A stretch of 64,000 nt of DNA from Adenophora triphylla var. japonica (Eukaryota > Streptophyta > Magnoliopsida > Asterales > Campanulaceae), in contig JAFEMH010001296.1 of the NCBI GenBank assembly GCA_022495995.1, positions 62,001 to 126,000 on the forward strand. Direction: 5' to 3'. Made by a program: the position numbers and the translations under genes. Shown here piece by piece: positions 11,269 through 22,965 of this stretch; positions within the stretch are counted from its first letter, which is position 1, and each line of letters starts with the position of its first letter. The notes under the pieces are model-generated. The model saw nothing but the letters and a program-made list of their open reading frames with translations, ran no database searches and had not been told where the DNA came from.

Positions 11269-14200
11269 TCAAACAGCTGGGCCGGAGGCATTTGGGTCGT
11301 CGTTGGCAGCTCGATCCTCAGTACTCTTCTCTTGTTGTTCGGGGCTCAAGGGTTTACCCGAATCAGAGAAGACTCGTTGTTCAGGGTCATCATCTACCTC
11401 GATATCCTCAGCATCCTCAATCTCCTGAAGAACCACATCAAAATTCCTGAGAGCCAAAGTTGGAGCTACCCACGGTTCACAAGTGTCCTCCTGATCCTGC
11501 TGGGCAATAAAGGCCAGGTCATTTTCAGTGTAAGGAATGATCGAGTGACCACCGCGAGTTGTCATATCATACTGAGGTTCAGATGCCCAGCGTGCCAGTT
11601 GTTCGAGGGAGACTTCAGAGGTAGCATCAACAAGAGCTCGATGGGCCATATGACGCTTACCCAAGTCCAGGAAATCCCTCGCCTTCTCAACGATGGCATC
11701 ATAGTAGTTATCCCCGTCTTTGAACTTATCAACGGCTGTCTTAGCAGCAACTTGAAGCTCTTCTTTCCATTTGGCCCTTGCAGCATTGTGCTCCTCATTC
11801 AGCTCGGCCAAGAAGGAGTCCTTCTCCTTGAGGATCTGGGAGACTGTTGCTAGCTCCTTTTTAGTCTCCTCATGAGCCAGACACTCAGCCTCCCTCTCTG
11901 TCTTCATCTCCTCAAGCTTGGTCCCAGCAGCCTTGAGGTCTTCCAATGCCTTGTCCTTGTCCGCCAATGCCTTCTGCTTGACCATCTCCAGAGCATCAAA
12001 GGAGTTATACAGGTCATTGTATTTCTCCTTCAGTTCATCCAAGGCATGAGACGTCTTAGCATATTGGTTCATTGCAATCTTCTCCCTCTCAATAGATGCC
12101 CTCCAAGAGCTCTTGGCTTGCTCCACCATGGTGAGTGACTACATTACAGGAAAAAATTAAAGTTTTAGCTAGTCAAAGACTCAGAAACTAAATTGATGAG
12201 CTCAAAGAAAAGCAAATAGACAGATAGAAGGAATAAATGTTTACCTCGCTCTGCACCAAGCCAGACTAGCGGAGAACTCTTCTGGGGTCATCCCCTTATC
12301 AGCAAAATGTGCCAGTAGGTCGACGTCTATGGCCCTCCTCACCACGACCTGGCCAAGATTCATCTCTGGGAAATGGCGACTCATACTGTTAACCCCAATG
12401 AGAGGGGGAACATCACTCAGCTTTTGAATTTGAGCCTCAATTGACTCTTGGCTCCTAGGAGAAGGCAGTGTAGGAGGAAGTTGGCTTGAAGAGACAGTTT
12501 TACCCTTCTCAGTTCTCGATCTCTTCTTCGTATTCAGTAGATGATCATCTTCTTCATCTTCAGCTTCATCATCAATATTCACAACATTCAAAGGGCTAGC
12601 CCCAGTAACCTCGGCTCCAGAAGTCGCATCATTAGCCTCAAGGTTTGGGTCGGAGCTCGGGCTTGCTCTAATCGACCTATTGGATTTGTCGCCCTCTCCA
12701 GTCATTTCCCTAGCTTGGCTGCTGCTCTGTAAAGGATCCTCGGACTCAACCTCCTCCATGGGCACCATCCCAGTATTGTCTTTGGACAGCAAGTTATTCC
12801 TTATCTCAGCTTCCCTCTCTCTGTTAGCTCGAGCATTGGTGGCACCATGAGCCTTCTCGGCTTTCTTCTTATCCGAAATTCCAACTATCCGTACCATGTT
12901 CGCTTCTTGTTCAGGGGTCAGAACTGCACATTATCAAGGCAAGCAAATATTAGTTCGCAGTTCAAAATAGTTCTATGTACGAGCTAACGGTTCGACATAC
13001 GAGCTAATGATTGGCGAGCTAAAAGTTGTATAGACAATTCAAGATTGTTCTATGTACAAGCTAACAAGTTCTACATACGAGCAAGCAATTGACGAGTTAA
13101 AGGATAAAGCCGAGTAAATTCTTACCACCCACGTGCTCCCCATGGTCTTTACAATAATTGGCTGTCTTTTGACAGAATTGGCAATTCTCCTCTAACCTAC
13201 CCAAGGTGTGGGTGACCCAATCAGGGTATATCTGGCATCTCACCATGGGGATCAAAGGCATCACTTCCCCCTCACCGGGCATCATCCCAGCTTGGATGTA
13301 ATTGTACTTGGTTGTCCCCAATGTTTCCCAACTAATGGGTCCCCCCTTGACCAACTGACATAGCTTCTTATACAGATCATGGTGCCAATGAGGCTCCCAA
13401 TAATCTTCTTCGCTCATGACCTCAGATTCAGCATTGGGCAAGGGAAACTCCCATCCCAACCTACTTTCCACCACAACTACATGCGAGTTCCAGCTACTCG
13501 CCTTGCTGGGGAGGTTGACAAACAGCTTTGGGGAGTTGGGTTTTGAAGGAGTGCTAATTCCCCAGTCAGCACTATCCAGCTTCACACCAAAAAATTCCCT
13601 AAAAACCCTCATACAAGGTTCATAACCCCAAAACCTACATACCATAGCAAAACACACGAGGACCCTACAAGTATTAGCCCCTAGTTGGAGAGGTAGAGCA
13701 TCCATACACTCCGAAAACTCATTAACAAATGGGTCCAGTGGCAACCTCAAACCAGCTTCGAACTGGCCATAAAAGAAAGCAACTATGGTGGCATCCTTAG
13801 TGAAAGTACTACGAAACTTAGTCATAAAATCTTTCTTGCTATATATTGTCACCCTAAATTCTCTCCTATCTACTTCGCAGAAGTCGTAGACCATAGCATA
13901 ACGGGACTCCAGATTCTTCTTCCCTCAAATTGGCCTTTGAGGCACATAGCCCCTCTCATTCCTCCCCGGCACAACAGCGGACCCGAAAGCATTCACTATT
14001 CGCGGGCTGGAAGAAGTTGAAGCTGTAGCTCCTCCTTGAGCGGCCATATATGTACAAGAAGAAGAAGAAGGGGAGTCAGACCTATGATCGCATTCAGTCG
14101 ACCTACCTAAGGGCGACCTAGACTCCCCCGGGAAACCTTTCCTATTCCTAACGAAAGAGGGTTTATTAGCATCCCTAACATAGAACAGAGATATGTGGTC

Positions 14201-14440
14201 AAGCAATTCATGGAAGAGATGAAAGAAGACAACGTTTGAGTCTTCAATTACCAATTTACCTACGTCTTCTCCTATGGGCATTCCTATTTCACTAAAACTC
14301 AGCCCCCACCTTGTCAAGATGGAGGCACATTCATTCAAGGACATTTCTCTCCACTCTCCGTCCATATGCTTATACACTCGATGGTTAATGGTGCAATACC
14401 CATACCAAGCTCCTGGCTCACTACTGAAGGTCCTAGCCAT
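11269..14440 (-). CDS. Antisense spliced gene inside Tat-1, PF04195-like domain plus coiled coil
   Basis: Runs opposite to gag-pol between pol and the 3' LTR. Exon 1 (14440 down to 13126) starts MARTFSSEPGAWYG. Its only break is TGA at 13925-13927. It contains LRLPLDPFVNEFSECMDALP and ANTCRVLVCFAMV, the pattern of the 'putative gypsy type transposon' domain (PF04195). The exon 1 donor G|GTAAG (13126) joins acceptor TGCAG|TT (12923) with matching phase, giving HVG-VLTPEQEANMVRIVG. Exon 2 (12923-12245) is acidic and Ser-rich with a KKRSRTEKGK basic patch. A likely exon 3 (about 12138-11269) is a long Glu/Lys/Ala coiled coil (LDELKEKYNDLYNSFDALE), but I could not make its phase agree. Function unknown. 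Comparable antisense ORFs are known in Grande-type elements. Apart from the TGA and the exon 3 phase it is far less damaged than gag-pol. Confidence 0.75.
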
Positions 14441-14636
14441 GGCAAAATCAAAAATAAAGCACAAATTGAAGCCCCAATGCAAGAAAATGAGAGGAATACC
14501 TTAATCTGTTTCGTAAAAGGGAGCTGTGGTAGGAGACGAAAGCCCAATTTAAACCAGTTGTTGTTTCGCTATCTTCGCCGGAAGCTGCACCAGAGTTTGA
14601 AGGAAGCGAAAGTTCTAAATGGAGAGGGAATCTGGT

Positions 14637-14646
14637 ATTTATATTT
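14637..14646 (-). promoter_or_regulatory. Candidate TATA box of the antisense gene
   Basis: The minus strand reads AAAATATAAATAC here, about 200 bp upstream of the MARTFSSEP start. It is an inference from sequence pattern and position only. Confidence 0.4.
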
Positions 14647-14910
14647 TCCGAAATCAAGAAGGAAGAAGAAAAATTCAAAAATTATTCTCCTAATTAAATG
14701 AGGAAAACAGTTCCCAAGGCGATTTTCCAAACGTCAAATAGTAATGATTGCGGAATACGGCGCTTCTCCAGATCTGACCGTTCGTCATCAACGTCCAGGA
14801 TTGAGCCACGTCACCTTTGGTCGGCTAAACATCAGTACGAGTAGCGACCTGCGAGTCACAACAACATTCTTCGAAATTTCCTTTAACTTCCTGGTCGACA
14901 AAGTCAACTC

Positions 14911-14927
14911 AGAAAGTTGGGGGCCAC
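14911..14927 (+). other. Polypurine tract of Tat-1
   Basis: AGAAAGTTGGGGGCCAC directly precedes the 3' LTR. It is purine-rich with a G5 run, the expected plus-strand priming site. Confidence 0.7.
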
Positions 14928-15547
14928 TGAACATACCAGAAGTGTCGACCTGGGCCAAGCGAGTAAAGCCCAGTCCTCAAGCAATTATTGTCACCACATT
15001 CTCAGTGGGCTAGGCCCAATTATTACATGGCTCAAGGCCCATCTTGTGTCGACTTAAGTTCATTGTCCGACCTACCAGGTCCCGACCTAACTTAGTCCGA
15101 CCTTACGATCCAAGTCCTACTTCGGGTACGATCCAGCTCTACCCGTCAGTCAAGTCGGCCCAATCCCAAATGACGACCTCAACCTGCCAAGCTAGCGTCG
15201 ACCTAACGATTACAGGCGCACGTGCAACTATTCTTTCCATAACTGATTCCCTATAATTCAGGAGCCATCACTGGACACGTTTGCATGACATGTAACCATT
15301 CCATAAATTACGGAGCTCATGTAGTCCCACCAACTACAACGGTTCTAAGGTAACTGCAATTTTGTCATTTGATCATCCTTGTTCAATACATTATTTGCTC
15401 TCCAAACATATATACTTACTCTCACGCCCGAGGGTCTAAGTCAGAGACACATCCGGCTAGTCGTGGGTTCTGATTTCAGGTCAAGGAGTCAGGTGAATAC
15501 TCCTGCCACGTGGAGGAAGATTGATAAGCACATTTTCTGCGACATCA
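14928..15547 (+). repeat. Tat-1 3' LTR (620 bp)
   Basis: Matches the 5' LTR but lacks a ~35 bp stretch near 15331 that includes the TATA box, and a few bases near 15046. It ends GCGACATCA and is followed by the TSD TACAC (15548-15552). Confidence 0.93.
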
Positions 15548-15795
15548 TACACTATCAAGGTTGAAACAGAATTTTGAATAGATGAAGAGGAGGTTGTAGA
15601 TCTGAATAAGTAAATGCAATGAAGGAAAAGAGGAGAAATTGGAGGTTTAAAAGCACATAGTACATCCACTCATTTTATTTATGTTTTTTTATCCTTTTTA
15701 AACTTCAACGACCATAATCACAAATAATAAAACAGTTCATGCATGCCGTCCCATCTAATAATAAATAAAAAAAATTCTGGCCAGACATCAACAAG

Positions 15796-16008
15796 TCAAA
15801 CAATCTTGCGTTGATGTACTGTGGACTGGTTCACATATTCTGGTCTGCTGAAATCCGGAACTACTCGAGATTTTTCCTTTTCCAGATGTTTAAGGAAATC
15901 CATAGCCACGTCATCGGTCCATGGAGCTCCACGCGGAGCTTCATCCCCTGCAACCCATCCTAAATGCCCACCTTTTGGTGCAACTATCAATAAACAGTTT
16001 GGGTTTTC
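15796..16008 (-). pseudogene. Last exon of an EMB8-like alpha/beta hydrolase, orphan
   Basis: The minus strand reads ENPNCLLIVAPKGGHLGWVA and then GDEAPRGAPWTDDVAMDFLK, the highly conserved C-terminal region of plant embryogenesis-associated protein EMB8-like hydrolases, including the catalytic His (GGHLGWV). A good splice acceptor (TGGATTCAG|GAAAAC) opens it at 16008, and it runs 70 codons to a stop at 15796. No upstream exons are recognisable to 16866, so this is a detached last exon. Tat-1 inserted just downstream of it. The match is strong; whether any transcript uses the exon is unknown. Confidence 0.8.
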
Positions 16009-16866
16009 CTGAATCCACAACAGATGAGGTGGAGTAGAGATGAGGTGGAGTAGAGAAGACAAGCCGCCGAAAAATTTCATAGATCCGATAGTACTAGGTC
16101 GGAGAAAAGAAGACAAGGTGCCAAAAATGGAGCTACAGACTGTAGTTTAGTCAGATCTCTGGCTCAGATCTAGGTAGAAAAAGACGCCGGAGTTGAGAGA
16201 TATGGCGGTGCAAGTGAGAAAGATGGCATAGAGAAGTGGGGGTCGGTCATCGTCGGTTGCCGATAACCGTCGCCGAAGACAGTTCGGGAGAGAGAGAGAA
16301 CTGTGAATATGTGTGTGTGTGGTTTTACGGAAAGAAGGAAGAGATAAAAAATGAAAAGAGAGTAGAGAGGTGAAGGGTGTCGGGGAAAATATGAGGATAA
16401 CTCTTTATTTGAGATTTACAAAAAAGTTTTATTTAAAAGGGAAAAAAATCTGGGTAGCCGAGCCCATACCTCTGACCCAAAATTAATGTCAATTTTTTTT
16501 TTCAAATTTGCTTTAATTTAATCAAGAACAATTTTAAAATTATTTTGAACATTGATTTTGAGACGGAGAGAAAATATAATGTGCAAATTATGTAAATACC
16601 AATTATTTTCGAAACGGTATGTACCCATGATTCTTTACATCTTTCTGTAGATTACAACAAGAACAAAGGTTTACCGACTACTTTAGATCAAATGTAATGC
16701 ATAAAACTCCAGCCAACTATTCTCCGTCCGAGATCTCAATGACAGAGAATACTGGATGGGACTTCTACGACTTGGGGGCTATAAATATCATTCTCTGACA
16801 GTTTCCCAAGATTATGTAATGAAAAACAGCTAAAAGGGATCATCACGGGCACTGGTATATTTATTC
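16009..16866. other. Intergenic, no gene seen
   Basis: Contains GA-rich stretches and a short TG run (about 16309-16322). There are no frames with known motifs. The right end holds the 3' flank of the plastid-protein gene. Confidence 0.5.
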
Positions 16867-19800
16867 TTACAAGAACTCTCTTCTGATTATCTTCATCATC
16901 TCTTCCATTCTCTTGACCGTCCTTGGTTTCATCAGACGCTTTGCTGCCTGGAGGAGTGCACCTCCTCCGTTAGATTTGTAGGCATCCACCATCATTTTAA
17001 TATAGTTATACAATCTCTCTGGTTCCCTGTGGTATTATGAAAGAACAAAATTCAAGAGATATATATCACAAAAAAATGAGCAGGTGAAAAAAAATAGAGT
17101 AGGCTTTTTTTTCTACGTACGTGTAAAAGTATTCTACATGTTTCCCTTCAGTCTCTTCTCCTGGAGTGAAAGCATCATTTAGGGCGGCTAATAGAGTGTC
17201 ACGATCTTCGATCCTTAGAAGATGCTTGAGTATCCTAATCTCTTTCGGCACTGCCCTCTCTTTGATAACCTTTTTATCAATTTTCATTTTGTCTTTTGCT
17301 TCCAAATACATATGATACATCTGATCTTTTGCCTGTCATGAATCATATACGAATTATTGAAACAAGTACATAGAGAACGGATACAAAAGCCTTTAAGTAG
17401 TCCACAAGTGAAATCACGAGAATACATATGTAGCAGGTTTAAGTCCACTGCCACCCCTGAGGTTTAGACAAGTATCACTGCCATTCCTGAGGTTTGGTTT
17501 CGTCTCAGTTACCCCCTTGTGTCAACTTTATTTAAACAAAATGACTAGTAACCCTTAAATCTTTAAAGTGACATATAATATTTGGAGTTTTCATTGAGGT
17601 GATTTAGGAGTAAAATAGTCATTTCATTCAAATAAATTGACAAAAGGGGGTAAGTGAGCCGAAACCAATCCTCAAAGGGGTGCCGATTCTTGTCCAAACC
17701 TCATAGGCGGGCAGTGGAATTAACCGTAACAACAACATAAATAACAAAATATGATTACTAAAACAAATTAATGAGACATCATACAAGAAAAGAAGGACCT
17801 TCTTCTTCAGCAGTCACATACCTCACCCACAGTTAAGTCAACCTCTCTGTTTGTTGCCCAAGCTTTATTAATCATTGATGCAAATGCTGGATCCACTTGA
17901 TTCTTACCAGCCAAAGCATCTATCTTTCTCCGAGCATCATCAGGCGAAGGAGAATTGAGAATATCTTGAAATTGCAACTCCGCAATATCCAGCGCTGCAA
18001 GATTTTCAGCTGCGACATCGTAGGCTTGAACAGTATCCAAGCATGCGTTCCCAAGATTTGCAAGTTCTAATCATCCGAAAAAAAAAAAAGATATCGTAAG
18101 CATTTCCAAATTTTCTAATATTCAATATCTTCAGGCATAAAAAACATACTCCCTCCGTCCCTATATATGAATGTCTATTTTTCCAAAAAAAAAATGTTCC
18201 AAAATAAATGTCCAAATTTTGTAGAAGTTACTAAATTCTCCCTCATCAAACTAATTCACACTTGCACACATGATGCAATATGATAGAATCATTAAGGGTT
18301 TTTATGTACTTATGCTACTAAAATGCTTAATTTTCAACTTTCCCAAATGTTCCTCAAAGTTCAAATTAGACATTCATTTAAAGTTCAAATTAGACATTCA
18401 TTTAGGGATGAAGGAGTAACATTTAGGAAGTTCAATATTAACTTATGTCTTACAAGAAAGAAATAAAAGTCTCTTTATATTCTTGCAGCTATCTTTGTAA
18501 ATATAAATTTAACAAAAGGAACGAGCTAAATAGAACGTCCACCTTATTTTTTTTTTCCACTACTCACACACACACACACACACATGCACGAACAAAAGCG
18601 CCTAGGAGATAAATCCTAGGGAGAGAAAGCCTTCCCTCTAACTTCTGGGGGGATCGAACCCATGACCTCCAGGTTGGAAGCCATGAGCTCAAGCCAGCAA
18701 TATAGCTAATGCAGAATAGATTTAACAAGAAAAGACTCATAACCAACCTGACTACAAATTGCCAAGAGATGATTCACCGGGGAGTTCATTTAAGTTACAA
18801 TTAGACTTGGCGGTTCAGAAAGACAAAGTGTGACGATAGGCTTTCCCACTTAAATAGGCAGTTTCGTCTAGGAGATATGTACTGGAGTTTTTGAAAATTC
18901 TCATTAATTCTTGTGATTGCCTTTGTTGAAAACTCAGTCTTTTACATAGGTAATTACAGAAACTAAAGTAACAGAATCCCAAGGATAGCTATAACATGAA
19001 CCAGCTTACATTTTTTTTTTTTTTTTTTTGCAACTTAGGTACCTAACATAACCTGATAACTGATAATACACCGCAAACAAAAAGTACTCCAACTGGGATT
19101 AGTTTGAACGAAAGAAGCTCTGTGTGTGTGTGTGTGTGTGCCGATATAGATATATATAGTACACACACTCTGGTCTTACTCTCACCTTTTTGTTCCGTTG
19201 GGTTATCATAATAAGAGTCAACTACAGTGTGAAGATGCATAAAGAACTCCTTTGTGAAATCTTTTCGCCGCCTGTCAACCACATCACCGAGCTGAGATTC
19301 CCCGCTTCTGATCACTTGAAGAAGTTCATTATGTCTTTCTACATCGGCATCAATCTGGGTAAACAACGATTCCTATATTATACTCACTCCCACAGTAGAA
19401 AACAAAACAAGCTCAAGCCAAGACAAAAACAACAAAAGCAAAAGCTCAACTGAAGTTTATCATCCAGCTGAATAAGCAAATACCTCTCGTAGCTTCCTTG
19501 CAAGCCGATATAAGTTTGCCTGCATGTCAGGGTTCTCTTCATTTTCAGCCCGCTCCTGACATCTGTCGAAAAAGTGGGGCCGAAGTTTGCTCCAGCTCTT
19601 GCTAAATACCAACAGCCTTCTCCATTCAGCTGGAGTGGGTTTGTCAACCATGAAAACTTCAATCAGCCTGTCACAAGCTCGAGCCCTTTTAATGGCAGCC
19701 AAATCTTCAGCATCTTGCCCCTGACCACTCTTAGAAACTTCATGATTAGCTCCGGTTAAAGGTTGTTCTATAACCGAATTATTTGGTACTGCAGTTGTAT

Positions 19801-21514
19801 CCCCGCTAACAGCTGTAACTGTAACTGAGGCTGATTGAATCCTTTTCCTATACACCTGAAAACCTACAATTCCAAACATTTAACCACACTTAGGGGGCGT
19901 TTGTTTTTTTATTTTAAGTCTTATTTGCCTCTTAACACTTATTCATTAAGAGGATTAGAGAAATAAGTGTGTTTGTTTTTTTTTTTTGAAATAAGGCTTG
20001 TTAGCCTCTTAAAGTCCTCTTAATTTTAAGTGGTTAAAATGTTGCTGAATTGCCTCTGAAAGCCTCTGAAAGCCACTGTTTCATATTTGGTTTTGGTTAA
20101 TTTTTTTTTAAACTGTTTACTGTTTCATATTGCATTTACGTTTTTATTTATTTATTTTTTTTTTTAACTGTTTCAGATAATGAATTCAGATAGAAAATCA
20201 AACAACTTATTCAATTCAGAATTCAGTTTTCAATTGCTGCCTCTTAATCATTCAGCCATTTTCAGAACTGAAATCAGATTTCAGCACTTATCACTTAAAA
20301 AAAACAAAAACCCCCTTAATCTACTCCCTCCGTCCCTAAATGAATATCCGAATTTCATTTTAAGGGACACTATGAAAATGTGTGGTTTTTGTATACATTT
20401 TAATGGCAAAGATCCATAAATATTCTTGTTATCCACTTTCTAAACATTTAGTATTCCGTTGATAAAATGAATAGCGAATTTTTTTTGGTAAAAAAAGTAT
20501 AGGGACAGTATTTTACAAAGAAGACATTCATTTTGGGACAAAAATTTCTTGAATTTGGACATTCATTTAGGGATAGAGGGAGTATAATATAAGCAATTGG
20601 GCATAAGATATTTGATTTCGTGGCCATCTTTTGCTTTCTAGATAGGTAGTTATTCTCTTTCTCCAGAAGGACATATCCAATTTAGTCTTCAATCTAGTTT
20701 TCCGACTTAACAGATCAACAAACCCTCTATAATCTACTTCCTCTGTCCCAAAATGATCTACTACTTTTTGGTCTTTGAGACCTAAATTTAAGTCCATTTA
20801 ATTATCCTAATAAAAAGTCTAAAACTTGTTATTGGTAGTGTAACAAGTTTTATTTTTTCATTAGAATAAGTTAATTAACCTTAAAATAATTGCTCAAAGT
20901 ACCTTCGTATTAACGATAAAAAAAGTGGAAAGATCATTTTGGGACGAAGGGAGTATTAAAACAGCAACTAATTTTATTAACAAAAATATAGTAAGTTTTA
21001 CTATGACAGAATAACACAATAAAATTGAAGGCACATACAAAAATCACATCAACAAATGGTAACTTGCAATAAAATTCAAGTTCCTTAAATTGATTATTCA
21101 TCTCAACTTCAACTAATAATCAAAATATTCTTGTGATATACAGAAGACCGAGCAATACATACTCAAGAAACAAGTTAGCACTCGTGAATTCTATCAAACG
21201 GCCCAGTAACAGCAATAATCTAATAGCTAGAACATGATTCGCCCTTTTCAAAGAAAATAGAACATGATTCGCCCTTTTCAAAGAACTTTCAAAAAACAAT
21301 GGAATGTAAATTTAGTAGCAAATATTAGGTTAAAGAAGGGGAATTAGAGATGGGTACCTTTGAATTTGGAAGTGAGAGGCGATGGAGATTTACGAGTGGA
21401 ATTTCTGAAGAGAGTTGAAGAAGATGAAGATGGGTCGTTGTAAATGGAAGGAAGAGGACTTGCTACTGGGAAAGAACGGCATAATTTGATGGACCCAGAC
21501 GCCATTAACTCCAT
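16867..21514 (-). CDS. Plastid-targeted protein of the At4g37920/At1g36320 family, six exons
   Basis: My splice model, phases checked: 21514-21358, 19863-19484, 19354-19186, 18066-17822, 17332-17121 and 17026-16867, giving 1323 nt and 440 codons before the stop. The N-terminus (MELMASGSIKLCRSFPVAS...SSSSSTLFRNSTRKSPSP) is Ser/Arg-rich and acid-poor, like a chloroplast transit peptide. The conserved body includes ACDRLIEVFMVDKPTPAEWR, RRRKDFTKEFFMHLHTVV, AYDVAAENLAALDIAELQFQ, DILNSPSPDDARRKIDAL, VPKEIRILKHLLRIED and NDAFTPGEE. These blocks match the helical repeat-like region of the uncharacterised chloroplast proteins At4g37920 and At1g36320. Biochemical function is not known. All introns have GT-AG ends. 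Introns 1, 3 and 4 carry MITEs. No internal stop was found, so the gene is probably functional. Confidence 0.85.
17436..17725. mobile_element. Fold-back MITE in the intron between exons 4 and 5
   Basis: The two ends are inverted copies about 85 bp long: GGTTTAAGTCCACTGCCACC... at the left and ...GGGCAGTGGAATTAACC at the right, with CCTGAGGTTT and CCCCCTTGTGTCAA also mirrored. No transposase. Superfamily not resolved. Confidence 0.7.
18149..18416. mobile_element. Stowaway-like MITE
   Basis: TIR CTCCCTCCGTCCCTAT at the left, degenerate mirror TAGGGATGAAGGAG at the right, flanked by TA (18147-18148 and 18417-18418). It lies in the intron between exons 3 and 4. Confidence 0.85.
18556..18582. repeat. 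CA microsatellite
   Basis: CTCACACACACA...CACATGC, about 10 CA units, within an intron. A similar TG run lies at about 19121-19140. Confidence 0.8.
19893..20315. mobile_element. Tourist-like (PIF/Harbinger) MITE
   Basis: Left end GGGGGCGTTTGTTTTTTT and right end AAAAACAAAAACCCCC are inverted repeats. TTA flanks both sides (19890-19892 and 20316-20318). 423 bp, non-coding, in intron 1 of the plastid-protein gene. Confidence 0.8.
20324..20582. mobile_element. Stowaway-like MITE
   Basis: Left TIR CTCCCTCCGTCCCTAAATGA, right end TCATTTAGGGATAGAGGGAG, TA on both sides. It starts 5 bp after the TSD of the Tourist-like MITE. Internal sequence resembles the copy at 18149. Confidence 0.88.
20737..20953. 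mobile_element. Stowaway-like MITE
   Basis: CTTCCTCTGTCCCAAAATGA at the left and TCATTTTGGGACGAAGGGAG at the right are inverted, flanked by TA. 217 bp, intron 1. Confidence 0.87.
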
Positions 21515-22156
21515 TTCGTTACCCAATTTCTTCTGTTGGCACTGTACTCGGTTCTGTAATGTAATTTATTAGTTAGGTTTTATGATGAAAAAGAGGAGTA
21601 GGGGATGGGAAGTTACTAGAGAGACTATTCCTTTAGGGTCCTTGGCCCAAACAATGTTTCTTTATGAGAACATACATTAATCAAAATCCCCTTAAGACCC
21701 TAAAACACAAATATCATAGACTACCTCATTAATTCGCGTTTGGGTGCTCCGGAGCGCTTTGAGACTGATTTATCGAATGCTTTTGAGATTCAACTCTTAA
21801 AGGTGAAAAACTCAAAGAGTTAAGTATTAGATGTGAGAAAAACTTTGAAATTTGTCTCTTAAAATTAAAGGTAAGAGATGGAGAAAAAAAACAACAATTC
21901 TGAGATTGCTCTGAATCAAATTTTAAGAATGAGATATAACTCTGAGATTCACGTTATCAAAACAAAAATAAATAGATTATTCTACCTCCTCCTTAGATCA
22001 AACTAACAACAATTGTCTTTTAAAATAAAATAGACAATTTGAAATACAAAGAACATCACAACTCAATTGCACCGGATAAATGACTAACTTGAATGTACAA
22101 CGAAAATCTACAAAGGTAACAAATTACGTACCCAAAACAAAAAGACAAAAACTTGG
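21515..22156. other. Promoter-side flank of the plastid-protein gene
   Basis: Non-coding, AT-rich. This should hold the 5' UTR and promoter of the minus-strand gene. No clear TATA box was identified. The next gene upstream is more than 1.8 kb away. Confidence 0.4.
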
Positions 22157-22965
22157 GTGAGAACAGCATGATCCGTCTCATCCATGAGACGGGTCAGTTC
22201 CATACCCATCACCCGCCCAAAAAAGCCAACCCACGCCTCCGCCCAAGCTTTTTGCATATGGGCGGTCGCCCAAGCTAGAATCAGCGGCCGCCCAAGCTGG
22301 AATCAGCCCACATTTGCCTTGGCCCAATCCTTCAGCCAACATAAAGTAATAGTTTGTATACATAAAGTAATAGTTTGTATACATTAAAGTAATAGTTTGT
22401 ATACATTAAAGTAATACATATATACAGAAAAGTAATAATGTTTTTTCCTATGTTTTCTTCGTTTGGCAAAAGTAATACTTATTATAACTAAAATGTAACA
22501 AACGTGTTATTTATATATAATAGTATTTGTACATAATTGTAACACATATGTATAGGTATCTATATGTTTTCATGTAAAAGTATTACATTATCTATAGAAA
22601 TATGTTACAATTTCATCTATCAAAGTGGTACATTTACTTGTATAAACTATTACATTCATATACATAAGTTATTACATTTCAAAAATAATACATATAGTTT
22701 GTATTACATTTAAAAAAATGGGTAAAAACGAGCTTTTATTTTTTTTAAAACAGGTATTACGTTTACTTATGACCAATGTTACTTTATATGTATACAGTCA
22801 TTACATTAAGAGATGGTAACTATTACTTTTGCTCTGAAAAAAATAATATAAAAAAAAATTTTAAAAAAAAAAATTGACCTATAAAAGGCTGCCACGTGGC
22901 GGGTGCATGCCCAGTGGGTCGTGGGTCGGCCGATCATCTGCATGAGACGGATCCCATGTTCTCAC
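22157..22965. mobile_element. Non-autonomous DNA element with imperfect TIRs, class unknown
   Basis: GTGAGAACAGCATGATCC + GTCTCAT at the left is mirrored at the right by ATGAGACGGATCCCATGT + TCTCAC. The left side also has an internal small inverted repeat (GATCCGTCTCATCCATGAGACGG). The interior has direct repeats of TAAAGTAATAGTTTGTATACA (about 22343-22410) and two GGCSGYCGCCCAAGCT motifs (about 22260-22300). No target duplication is clear and there is no coding sequence. Confidence 0.55.

Larger units (their letters stand above)
3444..15547 (+). mobile_element. Tat-1: full-length Ty3/gypsy retrotransposon, Tat lineage
   Basis: A 12.1 kb element bounded by LTRs that start TGAACATA and end CATCA, with the 5 bp duplication TACAC on both sides. 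Order inside: PBS, gag, protease, RT, RNase H, a second RNase H-like domain, integrase, a tandem-repeat block, an antisense gene, a polypurine tract and the 3' LTR. The second RNase H after the usual one, the C-x2-H-x4-H-x4-C knuckle in gag and the long 3' region with an antisense gene are typical of the Tat/Ogre/Retand branch. The coding frame carries many stops, so the element cannot be autonomous. The LTRs differ by about 20 substitutions in my hand alignment plus indels. Confidence 0.93.

Noticed and set aside
11227..11853. Plus-strand frame of 208 codons
   Set aside because: Shadow of the antisense coiled-coil exon. The minus frame has the coding signature (heptads, splice context).
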